From Psychroflexus aurantiacus (GTDB lineage Bacteria > Bacteroidota > Bacteroidia > Flavobacteriales > Flavobacteriaceae), in NCBI RefSeq assembly GCF_010820555.1, contig NZ_JAAIKD010000002.1:496001-560000 (forward strand): DNA of 64,000 nucleotides. The letters are read 5' to 3'. Under the pieces are notes generated by a model. It saw only the letters and a list, made by a program, of their open reading frames with translations, was not told the DNA's origin and did not search any database. The stretch's first letter is position 1. Each line of letters opens with the position of its first letter. The translations under genes and the position numbers were made by a program. Below are positions 1 through 8,496 of this stretch, one piece after another.

Positions 1-954
1 CAGTAAAGCATTGGCAATACCCAGGTTCCCTTCAGAATTCTCAAAATCGATGGGATTGACCTTATGCGGCATGGCGGAAGAACCCACTTCTCCTTTTTTG
101 ATTTTTTGCTTGAAATAATCCATTGACACATAGCTCCAGATGTCCTTATCGAAATCGAGAAGAATGGTATTGAGACGTTTCATGGCATCAAAACTAGAGG
201 CCATATTGTCGTAATGCTCTATTTGGGTGGTTGGAAAGGAATGTTTTAACTTTAATCGGTTTTCAACAAATTCTTTTCCAAAAGCCCGCCAGTCGATGTC
301 CGGATAAGCGACTTTATGCGCATTGAAATTCCCGGTAGCGCCACCAAATTTGGCGGAGGAAGGTATAGCTGTCAACTGACTTAGCTGTTCCTGAAGTCTC
401 ACGACAAAAACCTCGAATTCCTTTCCCAGTCGGGTAGGGGAAGCGGGTTGCCCGTGAGTTCTGGCCAGCATAGGAACTGCAGCCCATTCCTCAGCTTTCG
501 CTTTTATCTTGCTGATGACCTGTTCCAGCTCTGGAATATAAACCTCGTGAATGGCTTCAAGTAAGCTAAGCGGCACAGCCGTATTGTTGATATCCTGAGA
601 AGTCAGTCCGAAATGTATGAATTCTTTAGAGGTTTTCAGATTCAGATGATCCATGCGCTCTTTGATGAAATACTCCACCGCTTTCACATCGTGATTGGTC
701 ACTTTTTCAATCGATTTGATGTGTTCCGCATCTTCAAGGCTGAAATCCAGATAAATAGAGCGCAAACTCGGGTATAGGGCCCTGTCCACCTCTTTTAACT
801 GCGGAAGTGGCAGTTCACACAAGGCAATAAAATATTCAATTTCCACACGGACTCTGTACTTGATCAAGGCGTGTTCGCTAAAATAGCGATTTAGAGATTT
901 CGTTTTGTTAGCGTAGCGCCCATCGATAGGAGAAATAGCATCAAGTGAATTCAT
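1..954 (-). CDS. purB: Adenylosuccinate lyase, C-terminus beyond window
   Basis: This enzyme releases fumarate from adenylosuccinate and from SAICAR in purine synthesis. The N-terminal 318 codons are visible, starting MNSLDAISPIDGRY at an ATG whose first base is 954. The fumarase/aspartase superfamily signature GSSAMPHKVNP falls at residues 291-301, and the THDV-type (here TNHDVKA) and TSQDINNT segments are also present. The frame is open through the left window edge, so about the last third of the protein is missing. A TAnnTTTG -7 element lies 23 nt upstream of the start. Identification is secure. Confidence 0.95.
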   Translation of the reverse strand, partial: MNSLDAISPIDGRYANKTKSLNRYFSEHALIKYRVRVEIEYFIALCELPLPQLKEVDRALYPSLRSIYLDFSLEDAEHIKSIEKVTNHDVKAVEYFIKERMDHLNLKTSKEFIHFGLTSQDINNTAVPLSLLEAIHEVYIPELEQVISKIKAKAEEWAAVPMLARTHGQPASPTRLGKEFEVFVVRLQEQLSQLTAIPSSAKFGGATGNFNAHKVAYPDIDWRAFGKEFVENRLKLKHSFPTTQIEHYDNMASSFDAMKRLNTILLDFDKDIWSYVSMDYFKQKIKKGEVGSSAMPHKVNPIDFENSEGNLGIANALL

Positions 955-977
955 GAATTCAAATTTAATTTTACCCG

Positions 978-985
978 CAAATATA
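978..985 (-). promoter_or_regulatory. -7 element upstream of purB
   Basis: The minus strand reads TATATTTG here, an exact match to the Bacteroidota -7 consensus TAnnTTTG, 23 nt before the purB ATG. I see no TTG at the usual 17-23 nt further upstream, so only half of the promoter is supported. Confidence 0.5.
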
Positions 986-1027
986 AGCTATCAGGACCAC
1001 TTCTTTTTTGTAAAACCGATTTAGTTT

Positions 1028-1744
1028 TCAGTACTGAATCACTTCGGAACCTGTTTTAAATCGACTTAAGTCAAGAAGCTGCTTAACGACTTTTTCAACG
1101 CCAGTCGTCGCCTTTTCAGCAAACACCTGAACATGCCTGGAAGGCGTGATGGAGGGACTTGGGTCGATAAAGTAAATGGGAGTGTGTTTCGGAGCATAAT
1201 CGATTAATCCGGCAGCCGGATAGACTTGCATGGAGGTCCCTACGATGATGATCATATCGGTTTGTTTGAGAATGTCAATGGCTTTTTCCATCATAGGAAC
1301 CTCCTCGCCAAACCAGACCACATGAGGTCTTAACTGCTGGTTTTCGCTATTGACATTGCCGAGCCTGAGGTCATCCCTCCAGTCGTAAATCAGGCTTTCA
1401 TCAGATACACTTCTTGCTTTCATGAGTTCCCCATGAAGATGAGTGATTCGGGAGCTGCCGGCACGCTCATGTAAATCATCCACATTCTGAGTGATGATAT
1501 CCACCTGGTAGTGCTTTTCGAGATCGACCAAGGCTTTATGTGCTGCATTTGGACGCACGTTTTTTAACTGCTGGCGTCTTTTGTTGTAAAATTCTAAAAC
1601 CAATTCTGGATTTTGCTCGAAGCCCTCGGGGGTAGCGACCTGCATCACATCATGGCCTTCCCAGAGTCCGTCGTGGTCTCTGAATGTTTTTACACCACTT
1701 TCTGCGCTTATTCCTGCTCCAGTAAGTATGCTGATGTGTTTCAA
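1028..1744 (-). CDS. cobB: SIR2-family NAD-dependent protein deacylase, zinc-less
   Basis: A 238-residue sirtuin that would remove acyl groups from lysines using NAD+. The NAD-binding GAGISAESG is at 9-17, TQNVDDLH is near 85-92, and the catalytic His is H104 in HLHGE. Y53 and R56 form the YxxR pair that marks SIRT5/CobB-type (class III) sirtuins, which prefer succinyl or malonyl lysine. The small domain has no cysteines at all, so the usual four-Cys zinc site is absent. It starts three bases after the upstream secreted protein gene and is probably cotranscribed with it. Substrate preference is inference. Confidence 0.9.
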   Translation of the reverse strand: MKHISILTGAGISAESGVKTFRDHDGLWEGHDVMQVATPEGFEQNPELVLEFYNKRRQQLKNVRPNAAHKALVDLEKHYQVDIITQNVDDLHERAGSSRITHLHGELMKARSVSDESLIYDWRDDLRLGNVNSENQQLRPHVVWFGEEVPMMEKAIDILKQTDMIIIVGTSMQVYPAAGLIDYAPKHTPIYFIDPSPSITPSRHVQVFAEKATTGVEKVVKQLLDLSRFKTGSEVIQY

Positions 1745-1747
1745 TGT

Positions 1748-2518
1748 TTATCGGTTTATGGCTCTGTATTCCTCGTAACAGCTGCTTATAGCGTCAAGAA
1801 CCTGCAAGTCGTTGGCTGTCGTGATAAAGTCTCTGGAATAATTGCATCTGTCCAGAACCTGATCGATATCGTCTTTGCTGATCTGGAGTACGGCTGAGAG
1901 TGTTTCTCTGTCGAATTTGTCCTGGAGAATCTCCTGAATGCTCTCGTTCATTTTCATCTTTCGAAGACGACGCATCTGCTGATCCTTTTTGCTGAAGGTC
2001 TTATAGAGTAAATCCGCTGGATTGGAAATGGATTGTAAAACTTTTGAAATGGCGCTGCTTTGGTAATTACCGCCTTCGTAGGCATAATCTAAACCAGAGA
2101 TACTGTACCTGTAGTTATCGTAGATAGGGATATTTTTAGCGTCAATTTCTAAATAGCCGGTAAGCTGAACTTCCTGTAATCTGACTTCCTGTAAAGCGAT
2201 AGCAGATTCTGTCATTTTGATTTTGACATCTCCAAACTTTACCCAGTCGTCTGTAATTTTGACCTGTATAGATCTAAAGCCAAGGTAGGAAAGGTATAGG
2301 GTATCATTTATACTTGCCTTGATATTGAACTGACCCTCTTCGTTGGTTGTAGAACCTTTTACTGTATTGATGTTTACAATATTGACGTTCTCAAGCGGTT
2401 TATCATTGGCGGCATTCATCACAACGCCTTTGATGCTTATCAATTCTTTGTCTTGACTCCAGGCTGTAACTGAGATCAGAACAAGGCATATATATGTAAT
2501 CGTGTACTTGAAATCCAT
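1748..2518 (-). CDS. Secreted protein with CarboxypepD_reg-like domain
   Basis: A 256-residue exported protein of unknown function. Residues 1-22 form a signal peptide ending in AWSQ. About 27-112 match the carboxypeptidase regulatory-like beta-sandwich common in Bacteroidota surface proteins (pattern IKGVVMNAANDKPLENVNI, then GxFxI and LGF). The remaining 140 residues are helical and charged and resemble nothing I can name. It has no TonB plug or barrel, so it is not a SusC-type receptor. It precedes the sirtuin gene. A strong hairpin occupies the space directly upstream of its start codon. Confidence 0.75.
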   Translation of the reverse strand: MDFKYTITYICLVLISVTAWSQDKELISIKGVVMNAANDKPLENVNIVNINTVKGSTTNEEGQFNIKASINDTLYLSYLGFRSIQVKITDDWVKFGDVKIKMTESAIALQEVRLQEVQLTGYLEIDAKNIPIYDNYRYSISGLDYAYEGGNYQSSAISKVLQSISNPADLLYKTFSKKDQQMRRLRKMKMNESIQEILQDKFDRETLSAVLQISKDDIDQVLDRCNYSRDFITTANDLQVLDAISSCYEEYRAINR

Positions 2519-2530
2519 CTATTAAAAGTA

Positions 2531-2564
2531 GTCATTTCGAGGCAATCTTTTGCCTCGAAATGAC
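2531..2564 (-). terminator. Perfect 15-bp hairpin downstream of the DEAD-box helicase
   Basis: Bases 2531-2545 pair perfectly with 2550-2564 around a four-base loop. A-rich sequence lies on one side and a T run on the other, so it can terminate in either direction. It follows the helicase stop codon and ends 12 nt before the ATG of the next minus-strand gene, so in a read-through transcript it would sit in that gene's leader. Confidence 0.85.
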
Positions 2565-2580
2565 TTTTTTAAATATTAAT

Positions 2581-4341
2581 TTAGCTCTTTTTTCTTCTTC
2601 TTTCGAAAGAACTCTTCACGCTTGAACCGCCTGATTTTTTTCCTTTAAAATCTGAAGATTTGTTTTTATCAAAGCGTTTTCTAGGTTTGCGATCTCCTCG
2701 GTCACGGCCACCACCGCCACCTTTTCCAAAGCCACCACTTTTCTGGTCTTTGGTGATTTCGACGTTAACATGTCTGCCTTTGAGCATAAAGTTGTCGAAG
2801 GTGCTCACCACCTTTTCAACATCATCTGTAGCGACATTAAAGAAAGAGAATGTGTTTTTTACATCCACTTTGGCTACGCCATCGCGGTCCAAATTCAACT
2901 GCTCTTTCAGGAAATCCTTCATAGACATCCAGTTGAAACCGTCTTTTTCACCAATATTGATAAAGAAACGCGTTTCATCCCCATAATCCTTACCAGAAGA
3001 ATAGGCTTCATCGGCAGAATGCTGAGTGATTTTGGGCGCGTTTTTATAATAATTATGGAATCTCGTAAATTCTACAGAGAAAAATTTCTTGATGATTTCT
3101 TCTTTGCTTAAGTCTTCAAATTGAGCTTCCAAATCCGGGATGAACGAATCTATGTCCGGATTGATTTTAGTGTTCTTGATTTCGTCTGCAAGGTGAAATA
3201 ACTGACGTTTACAAATTTCATCTCCGGAAGGCAATTCTTCCTGAGTAAATTTCTGACCGATAATTTTTTCAACCTGACGAATTTTTCTAACCTCACTTTT
3301 AGTAACAATCACCAGAGATTTACCTTCTTTTCCGGCACGACCTGTTCTTCCACTACGGTGAGTATACGTTTCGATTTCGTCCGGTAACTGGTAATTGATG
3401 ACATGAGTAATATCATCCACATCAATTCCACGTGCTGCTACATCTGTAGCGACAAGCATCTGAATTTGTTTCTTTCTGAAACTGTTCATCACCATGTCTC
3501 TCTGAGCCTGGCTCAAATCGCCGTGAAGGGCAGAGGCACTATAACCGTCTTCAATAAGTTTTTCGGCTACTTTTTGAGTATCTCTTTTGGTTCTGCAAAA
3601 GATAACTGCATAGATATCGGGATTGGCATCTACCACACGCTTTACAGCACTGTAGCGATCACGACCACCTACGATGAAGTATTCGTGGCTTACCGATTTT
3701 GTAGAAATATTTTTTTGTCCAACCGTGATTTCTTTCGGACTTTTCATGAATTTTTTAGCGATCATCGACACCTCTTTTGGCATCGTTGCACTAAATAACC
3801 AGGTGTTCTTCTGATCTGAAGAATGGGATAAAATCTCTTTGATATCTTCAAAGAAGCCCATATTCAACATCTCATCGGCTTCGTCAAGAATACAAATGTT
3901 GATGTTTGAAATATCGATGATATTTCTCTGGATCATATCCTTCATACGTCCCGGAGTCGCTACGATAATTTGTGCACCTCTCTTAATCTGCCTGGCCTGG
4001 TCGGTTATGCTTGCGCCACCATAAACCGCAACTGTGTTGAGATTTTGATAGTACTTGGCATACTGCTTGAGCTCGTTGGTGATTTGCATACACAACTCAC
4101 GCGTTGGAGAAAGAATTAAACCCTGTGTTTTTTTGGAATTAAGGTCGATGTTCTGAATTAATGGAAAACCAAATGCTGCGGTTTTACCTGTACCTGTTTG
4201 GGCTAGCGCTACCATATCGGTAGGCTCTTCGAGTAAGACAGGAATCGTCTGTGCCTGTACTTCACTCGGGGACTCAAATCCTAAATCTTCGATTGCTCGC
4301 AAGATTTCAGGGCTTAAGCCTAATGATTCAAATGTAGTCAT
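2581..4341 (-). CDS. deaD: DEAD-box ATP-dependent RNA helicase with DbpA-type RNA-binding domain
   Basis: A 586-residue RNA helicase likely to act in ribosome assembly or mRNA remodelling. The Q motif is near the N-terminus, Walker A AQTGTGKT is at 47-54, PTREL is near 84, the DEAD box is near 154, and SAT and HRSGRTGRAG (near 331) complete the core. Around 465-540 is a DbpA C-terminal RNA-binding domain (FINIGEKDGFNW onward). Residues after about 545 are rich in Gly, Arg and Lys, a disordered RNA-binding tail. The gene appears monocistronic between its own -7 element and a strong terminator. DeaD/CsdA-type naming is by architecture. Confidence 0.92.
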   Translation of the reverse strand: MTTFESLGLSPEILRAIEDLGFESPSEVQAQTIPVLLEEPTDMVALAQTGTGKTAAFGFPLIQNIDLNSKKTQGLILSPTRELCMQITNELKQYAKYYQNLNTVAVYGGASITDQARQIKRGAQIIVATPGRMKDMIQRNIIDISNINICILDEADEMLNMGFFEDIKEILSHSSDQKNTWLFSATMPKEVSMIAKKFMKSPKEITVGQKNISTKSVSHEYFIVGGRDRYSAVKRVVDANPDIYAVIFCRTKRDTQKVAEKLIEDGYSASALHGDLSQAQRDMVMNSFRKKQIQMLVATDVAARGIDVDDITHVINYQLPDEIETYTHRSGRTGRAGKEGKSLVIVTKSEVRKIRQVEKIIGQKFTQEELPSGDEICKRQLFHLADEIKNTKINPDIDSFIPDLEAQFEDLSKEEIIKKFFSVEFTRFHNYYKNAPKITQHSADEAYSSGKDYGDETRFFINIGEKDGFNWMSMKDFLKEQLNLDRDGVAKVDVKNTFSFFNVATDDVEKVVSTFDNFMLKGRHVNVEITKDQKSGGFGKGGGGGRDRGDRKPRKRFDKNKSSDFKGKKSGGSSVKSSFERRRKKS

Positions 4342-4361
4342 AAGTAATTTAAAAATAAGTG

Positions 4362-4369
4362 CAAAGGTA
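4362..4369 (-). promoter_or_regulatory. -7 element upstream of the DEAD-box helicase
   Basis: The minus strand reads TACCTTTG, matching TAnnTTTG, 20 nt before the helicase ATG. No clear TTG -33 element is visible at standard spacing. Confidence 0.5.
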
Positions 4370-4409
4370 CGTATTCCTAAACTGGTTATCAGGGCTATTT
4401 GTTATTATT

Positions 4410-4982
4410 TTAGGCTTTTAGGAATTCTATGAGTTGCCGGAAGGCCAAACCGCGATGACTGATTTTGTTTTTTTCAGAAGCAGGCATTTCCGCGAAGGTC
4501 TGTGAATAGCCTTTGGGTTTGAATAGGGGATCGTAACCAAATCCTTCTGAACCGCAAGCTTCTTTTGTGATTTCTCCTTCACATCGTCCTGTGAATATCC
4601 TTTCCTTATCCCCATGCTTAAAAACAATGACCGTCTTGAACCTTGCTGAGCGGTCTTCTTTTCCTTCCAGTTCTTTCAACAACTTTTCCTTGTTAGCTTC
4701 ATCGTTTTTTTCCTGACCGGCATATCGCGCAGATTTGACTCCCGGTTTTCCGCCCAAAGCTTCCACTTCCAGTCCGGTGTCATCTGCAAAACACGGCAAA
4801 TCATATAATTCTGAAATCGTATCGGCTTTTATTTTGGCATTCGCTTCAATGCTCTCTCCATATTCTACAATCTCCTGGTGGTAGTCCAAATCGTTTAAAG
4901 AGAGAATCTGAATGTGTTCTGGAAGTAAAGCCTGAATTTCTTTGACTTTGTTGGGGTTGTGCGTAGCGAAGATCAGTTTCAT
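4410..4982 (-). CDS. rdgB: XTP/dITP diphosphatase (RdgB/HAM1 family)
   Basis: A 190-residue house-cleaning pyrophosphatase that hydrolyses non-canonical purine triphosphates such as dITP and XTP to monophosphates. It begins MKLIFATHNPNKVKEI, the family phosphate-binding start, and contains FADDTGLEVEALGG, GVKSARYAG, the GFGYDPLF substrate-recognition segment and the terminal SHRGLAFRQL. Its length is typical. The ATG overlaps the stop of the upstream DUF58 gene by four bases, so it is the last gene of the MoxR operon. That placement is common in this lineage and does not imply a shared pathway. Confidence 0.95.
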   Translation of the reverse strand: MKLIFATHNPNKVKEIQALLPEHIQILSLNDLDYHQEIVEYGESIEANAKIKADTISELYDLPCFADDTGLEVEALGGKPGVKSARYAGQEKNDEANKEKLLKELEGKEDRSARFKTVIVFKHGDKERIFTGRCEGEITKEACGSEGFGYDPLFKPKGYSQTFAEMPASEKNKISHRGLAFRQLIEFLKA

Positions 4983-6310
4983 AGGAGTCCTTTTGCTTTT
5001 ATTTCTAGGTATTTATTGATGGTATTGACCGATAAGTCTTTCGGCTTGGTCAGTAGAGTTTGTATGCCGTTTTTCTCCAGCTCTTTTACCATCAGCTGTT
5101 TGTTATAGATAAATTCCTGAGCAATGGTCTTTTCGTAAATTTCTGTCAGTTTTGTCGTTGATTTGCCGGCTAATTCATTCAATTCGGTGTTTTCAAAAAA
5201 GATGACGACCAGGAGATGAGATTTTGCCAGAGCGCGAAGATAGGGAAGTTGTCTCTTCAGGCTGGTGATGTGTTCAAAGTTGGTGTACAGCATGAGCAGG
5301 CTGCGCTGCGTGATTTTCCTTTTACTGTGTGCATAGAGTCGGTTAAAGTCTGACACCAGAAAGCCGCTGTCAATGCCATATAAGGTTTCCAGTAAGGTAT
5401 TCAAATGTGTTTTTTTGGAATTGGCGGGAACGAAATTTTCAATCGTATCGGCAAAGGTCAGCATACCGACCTTGTCTTTTTTCTTTAAGGCAATATTGCT
5501 GAAGGCCAAGGCGGCATTGATGGAATAATCCAGTAAGGATAAGCCTTCAAAGGGCATTTTCATCACCCGGCCTACATCGATCAAATTATAAATCGGCTGC
5601 GATTTTTCATCCTGGTACTGGTTTACCATCAGGGCATTCTGCTTAGCCGTTGCCTTCCAGTTGATGGTGCGGATATCATCGCCGATGACGTAATTCTTGA
5701 TTTGTTCAAATTCCATGGTATGCCCGATTCTCCTGATTTTCTTCATCCCATACTGACTCATTTTCTGGTCGATGGACAGGAAATCCAAGGCCTGCATCTG
5801 TATAAATGACGGGTATACTTTCACCATACCTTCATTTTCAAACCTATAACGCCGTTTTACAAGACTGGACCTGGTACTGACATAACAGTTGAGATAACCA
5901 AATTTGTATTCCCCGCGTTTGACCGGGGTAAGCGTATAGGTATAGTCCCTTTTGGAATTCTGGGCCAGTGATAATTTTTTTAAAAAATCTCTTTTCTGAA
6001 ATTGCTCGGGGATTTCATCGATGAGTTCCAGGTGAATGGGGAAGCGGTAGTTGTTTTCAAAATGTAGTTCAACCGCATTGGCGTCGCTGTTGGAAAACTT
6101 TTCAGGCAGAATGCGATGGGCAGTAAACTTTTTCCCCTGGTAAAGCCTGAGCATTTCGATGATGAGCAGGACTGTCCCTATGATCAGTAAGCCTGTACTG
6201 ATGACAAACAGGCTTTCAAACCAGAAGGAAAGCAAAAACATGCCGGCTAAGCCATAGAGCATGGCATAGACCCGCTTACCAAAGTAAAGGGATGAAATAA
6301 ATTGACGCAC
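4979..6310 (-). CDS. DUF58 domain protein, MoxR-operon partner
   Basis: A 443-residue protein of the MoxR/DUF58 group. Two membrane segments lie in residues 15-55, followed by a beta-rich region. The DUF58 signature is near 200-230 (YVIGDDIRTINWKATA), and a von Willebrand A-like domain follows. The position where a MIDAS metal site DxSxS is expected reads DVGRVM, so the metal-chelating serines are missing. Its start overlaps the MoxR stop by one base. DUF58 proteins are thought to be clients or adaptors of MoxR ATPases; its precise role is unknown. Confidence 0.88.
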   Translation of the reverse strand: MRQFISSLYFGKRVYAMLYGLAGMFLLSFWFESLFVISTGLLIIGTVLLIIEMLRLYQGKKFTAHRILPEKFSNSDANAVELHFENNYRFPIHLELIDEIPEQFQKRDFLKKLSLAQNSKRDYTYTLTPVKRGEYKFGYLNCYVSTRSSLVKRRYRFENEGMVKVYPSFIQMQALDFLSIDQKMSQYGMKKIRRIGHTMEFEQIKNYVIGDDIRTINWKATAKQNALMVNQYQDEKSQPIYNLIDVGRVMKMPFEGLSLLDYSINAALAFSNIALKKKDKVGMLTFADTIENFVPANSKKTHLNTLLETLYGIDSGFLVSDFNRLYAHSKRKITQRSLLMLYTNFEHITSLKRQLPYLRALAKSHLLVVIFFENTELNELAGKSTTKLTEIYEKTIAQEFIYNKQLMVKELEKNGIQTLLTKPKDLSVNTINKYLEIKAKGLL

Positions 6311-7296
6311 TATCTTGGAATTTCTACAGATTTCTGAATGAGATCGATGACTTGTTCAGGGGTTGTCCCCTCCATTTCTTTTTCCGGGGAAAGAATAATC
6401 CGGTGGTTCAGTGTGGGCTTCAGACTCAGTTTGACATCTTCCGGCGTCACAAAATCCCTTCCCTGAATGGCAGCAAAGGCTTTTGCCACTTTCAAAATGG
6501 AAAGCGAGGCTCTAGGTGAACCGCCCAGCAACAGGTGGGGATGCTTTCGGGTTTGCAGTACGATTTCTGCGATATAATCGAAGATTTTGTCCTCCACCAC
6601 GATATCGTGAATCTGATCTCTAAACTTGAGCAGAGTCTCCACATTCATCACCGTTTCAATTTCACTTAAAGGAAGCCTGGCCTTCCGATTGTGCTGAAGT
6701 TTCAAAATCTGGACTTCTTCTTCCAGATTGGGATAATCGATTTTTAATTTGAATAAAAAGCGGTCCAGCTGAGCCTCGGGCAGGGCATAGGTGCCTTCCT
6801 GTTCTATGGGGTTTTGAGTGGCAATCACCATAAACGGCGGTGGCATTTTGTATTCCTTACCGTCCATCGTGATTTGCTGTTCTTCCATGACCTCAAACAA
6901 AGCGGCCTGGGTTTTGGCCGGGGCCCGGTTGATTTCATCAATCAGGACTATGTTGGAAAAAATCGGTCCTTTTTTAAATTCAAAATCAGACTGGTCCGCT
7001 TTCAAAATGGAAGTTCCAAGCACATCACTGGGCATCAGGTCGGGTGTAAACTGAATCCTGCTAAACTCAGTGTCGATGGATTTGGCAAACAACTTGGACG
7101 TGATGGTTTTGGCAATGCCGGGAACGCCTTCAATGAGGACATGACCGTCGGTCAATAAGCCTACGATAAGCAGTTTTATAAAATCATCCTGTCCTACAAT
7201 GACTTTCGAAAGTTCATGACGTATGGCATCTGTCGCCGATTTCAGTTCTTCTAAGGGAATTCTGTTATTGAATTCTAGTGGATTTTCGTCTTGCAT
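6310..7296 (-). CDS. moxR: MoxR-family AAA+ ATPase
   Basis: A 328-residue AAA+ ATPase of the MoxR family, chaperone-like proteins that help mature or activate partner complexes. Walker A is GVPGIAKT (the Ala before Lys is common in MoxR), Walker B is LIDEINRAPAKTQ, and sensor 1 is ATQNPIEQEGTYALPEAQLDRF-like. Sensor 2 is GGSPRASLS, and the C-terminal lid domain is complete. It sits between the DUF4350 gene (three-base gap) and DUF58 (one-base overlap). Family assignment is firm; the client is unknown. Confidence 0.93.
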   Translation of the reverse strand: MQDENPLEFNNRIPLEELKSATDAIRHELSKVIVGQDDFIKLLIVGLLTDGHVLIEGVPGIAKTITSKLFAKSIDTEFSRIQFTPDLMPSDVLGTSILKADQSDFEFKKGPIFSNIVLIDEINRAPAKTQAALFEVMEEQQITMDGKEYKMPPPFMVIATQNPIEQEGTYALPEAQLDRFLFKLKIDYPNLEEEVQILKLQHNRKARLPLSEIETVMNVETLLKFRDQIHDIVVEDKIFDYIAEIVLQTRKHPHLLLGGSPRASLSILKVAKAFAAIQGRDFVTPEDVKLSLKPTLNHRIILSPEKEMEGTTPEQVIDLIQKSVEIPR

Positions 7297-7299
7297 AAT

Positions 7300-8496
7300 C
7301 TAGCTGTTGAAAGTTGTGAGTTTTGTATCTAAGGTTTTTAATTCGTCTTCGCTGATGATTTCAGAGGTGTTGATGTATTCAATATACTGAAATAATGCTT
7401 TTAAGTCCTCATAATCCGTACTGGTTTTAGAAGACAGATCTCTAAGGAAAGCGGTCGTAATGTCGTTGGTGGATAAGTGATATGCAGAGCGGATGCGTTC
7501 CAAAAAGCTTGTGATTTGTTTTTGCGCCATGGCTTTGTGGTCTTTTTTATCCATATACATACCGGCAATGGTTTGCGCAAACTCATAAGAGCGGTTTTGA
7601 ACTGGCGGAATAACAGGGATGGGGCGCTGCTTGCGTTTTCCTCCAAAAAGCACAAACAACAGCGAGGTGAAAATGATGAGATAGTAAGCCGACTTTAAAT
7701 AAGGATTGGAAAGCAGATAATACAAAGGACTGGTAATCCGTTCTTTTCCAGATTTATAGTAGTTATCCCAGAACAAGGGCTGATTTAAATCCAAATAGCT
7801 CAATGTCCGGGCGGTGTATTCTGCATTATCCCCGTCTACCATAAAATAATTGGTATAGACCTGAGGGGCGAGGTGTAAAAGGAATTTTCCTTCTCCCCAG
7901 CTGACCTCGATAAAATTGATATGCTTTGTTTTTTCAGGTTCAGCATTTTTGGGTTTTACAAGACCAAGAGCCTTGGTCGTAGCGGAGTCTGTTTCAGAAA
8001 AATAAAGGTATTCAAAGGTTTTTCGCGAGGTTTTGAATTCAGCCAAGGTTTGAGGCTCTTCTGTCAGATTGAAGCTGGGCTGGTATACAAGTGCGGAATT
8101 GCTGACGTGAAAACTAATATCTAGATCTAAGGTATCCAAAAGAAGCTCTGGAATACCTTCTGAAGCTATGAAAGCTGTATTACCAGATTCTACCCAGTCC
8201 AATAGTTCTTCACTTTCTTCAGGAGTCAGGTTGACAAATCGGTTCAAAAAGAAGTAAGTTCCCGAGTTTTGCAGGCTGTCCTGAAATACCTGAAAGGGCG
8301 ATTTGTCAAAATGCCGGATATCCTTTGACACCGACTGCAGGCCATCGTAAAAGATCTCAGCCGCCAGGGCTCTGTCATCGGTATGCACATAACTCGCCGA
8401 CCAGTCTGTGGGTTCTTCGGCGGTTTCGTCCAGGACGATAAGCAGAAGCACAAGTCCAATCAGTCCCCAAAGTAAGCCTTTCATTTTCTTATCCAT
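7300..8496 (-). CDS. DUF4350 domain membrane protein
   Basis: A 398-residue protein. An N-terminal membrane anchor (about 8-22) is followed by a roughly 200-residue extracytoplasmic region with the DUF4350 look (YFFLNRFVNLTPEESEELLDWVESG). A second membrane segment follows near 262-280, then a cytoplasmic helical tail. DUF4350 resembles a GATase/ThuA-like fold and recurs next to MoxR and DUF58, as here. Its start overlaps the stop of the DUF4129 gene by eight bases. I cannot assign a biochemical activity. Confidence 0.8.
   Translation of the reverse strand: MDKKMKGLLWGLIGLVLLLIVLDETAEEPTDWSASYVHTDDRALAAEIFYDGLQSVSKDIRHFDKSPFQVFQDSLQNSGTYFFLNRFVNLTPEESEELLDWVESGNTAFIASEGIPELLLDTLDLDISFHVSNSALVYQPSFNLTEEPQTLAEFKTSRKTFEYLYFSETDSATTKALGLVKPKNAEPEKTKHINFIEVSWGEGKFLLHLAPQVYTNYFMVDGDNAEYTARTLSYLDLNQPLFWDNYYKSGKERITSPLYYLLSNPYLKSAYYLIIFTSLLFVLFGGKRKQRPIPVIPPVQNRSYEFAQTIAGMYMDKKDHKAMAQKQITSFLERIRSAYHLSTNDITTAFLRDLSSKTSTDYEDLKALFQYIEYINTSEIISEDELKTLDTKLTTFNS

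Noticed and set aside
1613-1897. A 94-codon plus-strand open frame across the sirtuin and secreted protein genes
   Set aside because: It is antisense to two well-supported coding sequences and its translation has no recognisable features.
2660-3111. Overlapping plus-strand open frames opposite the helicase gene
   Set aside because: They are the complement of the Gly/Arg-rich tail and the RNA-binding domain of a clear DEAD-box protein; composition reflects that gene.
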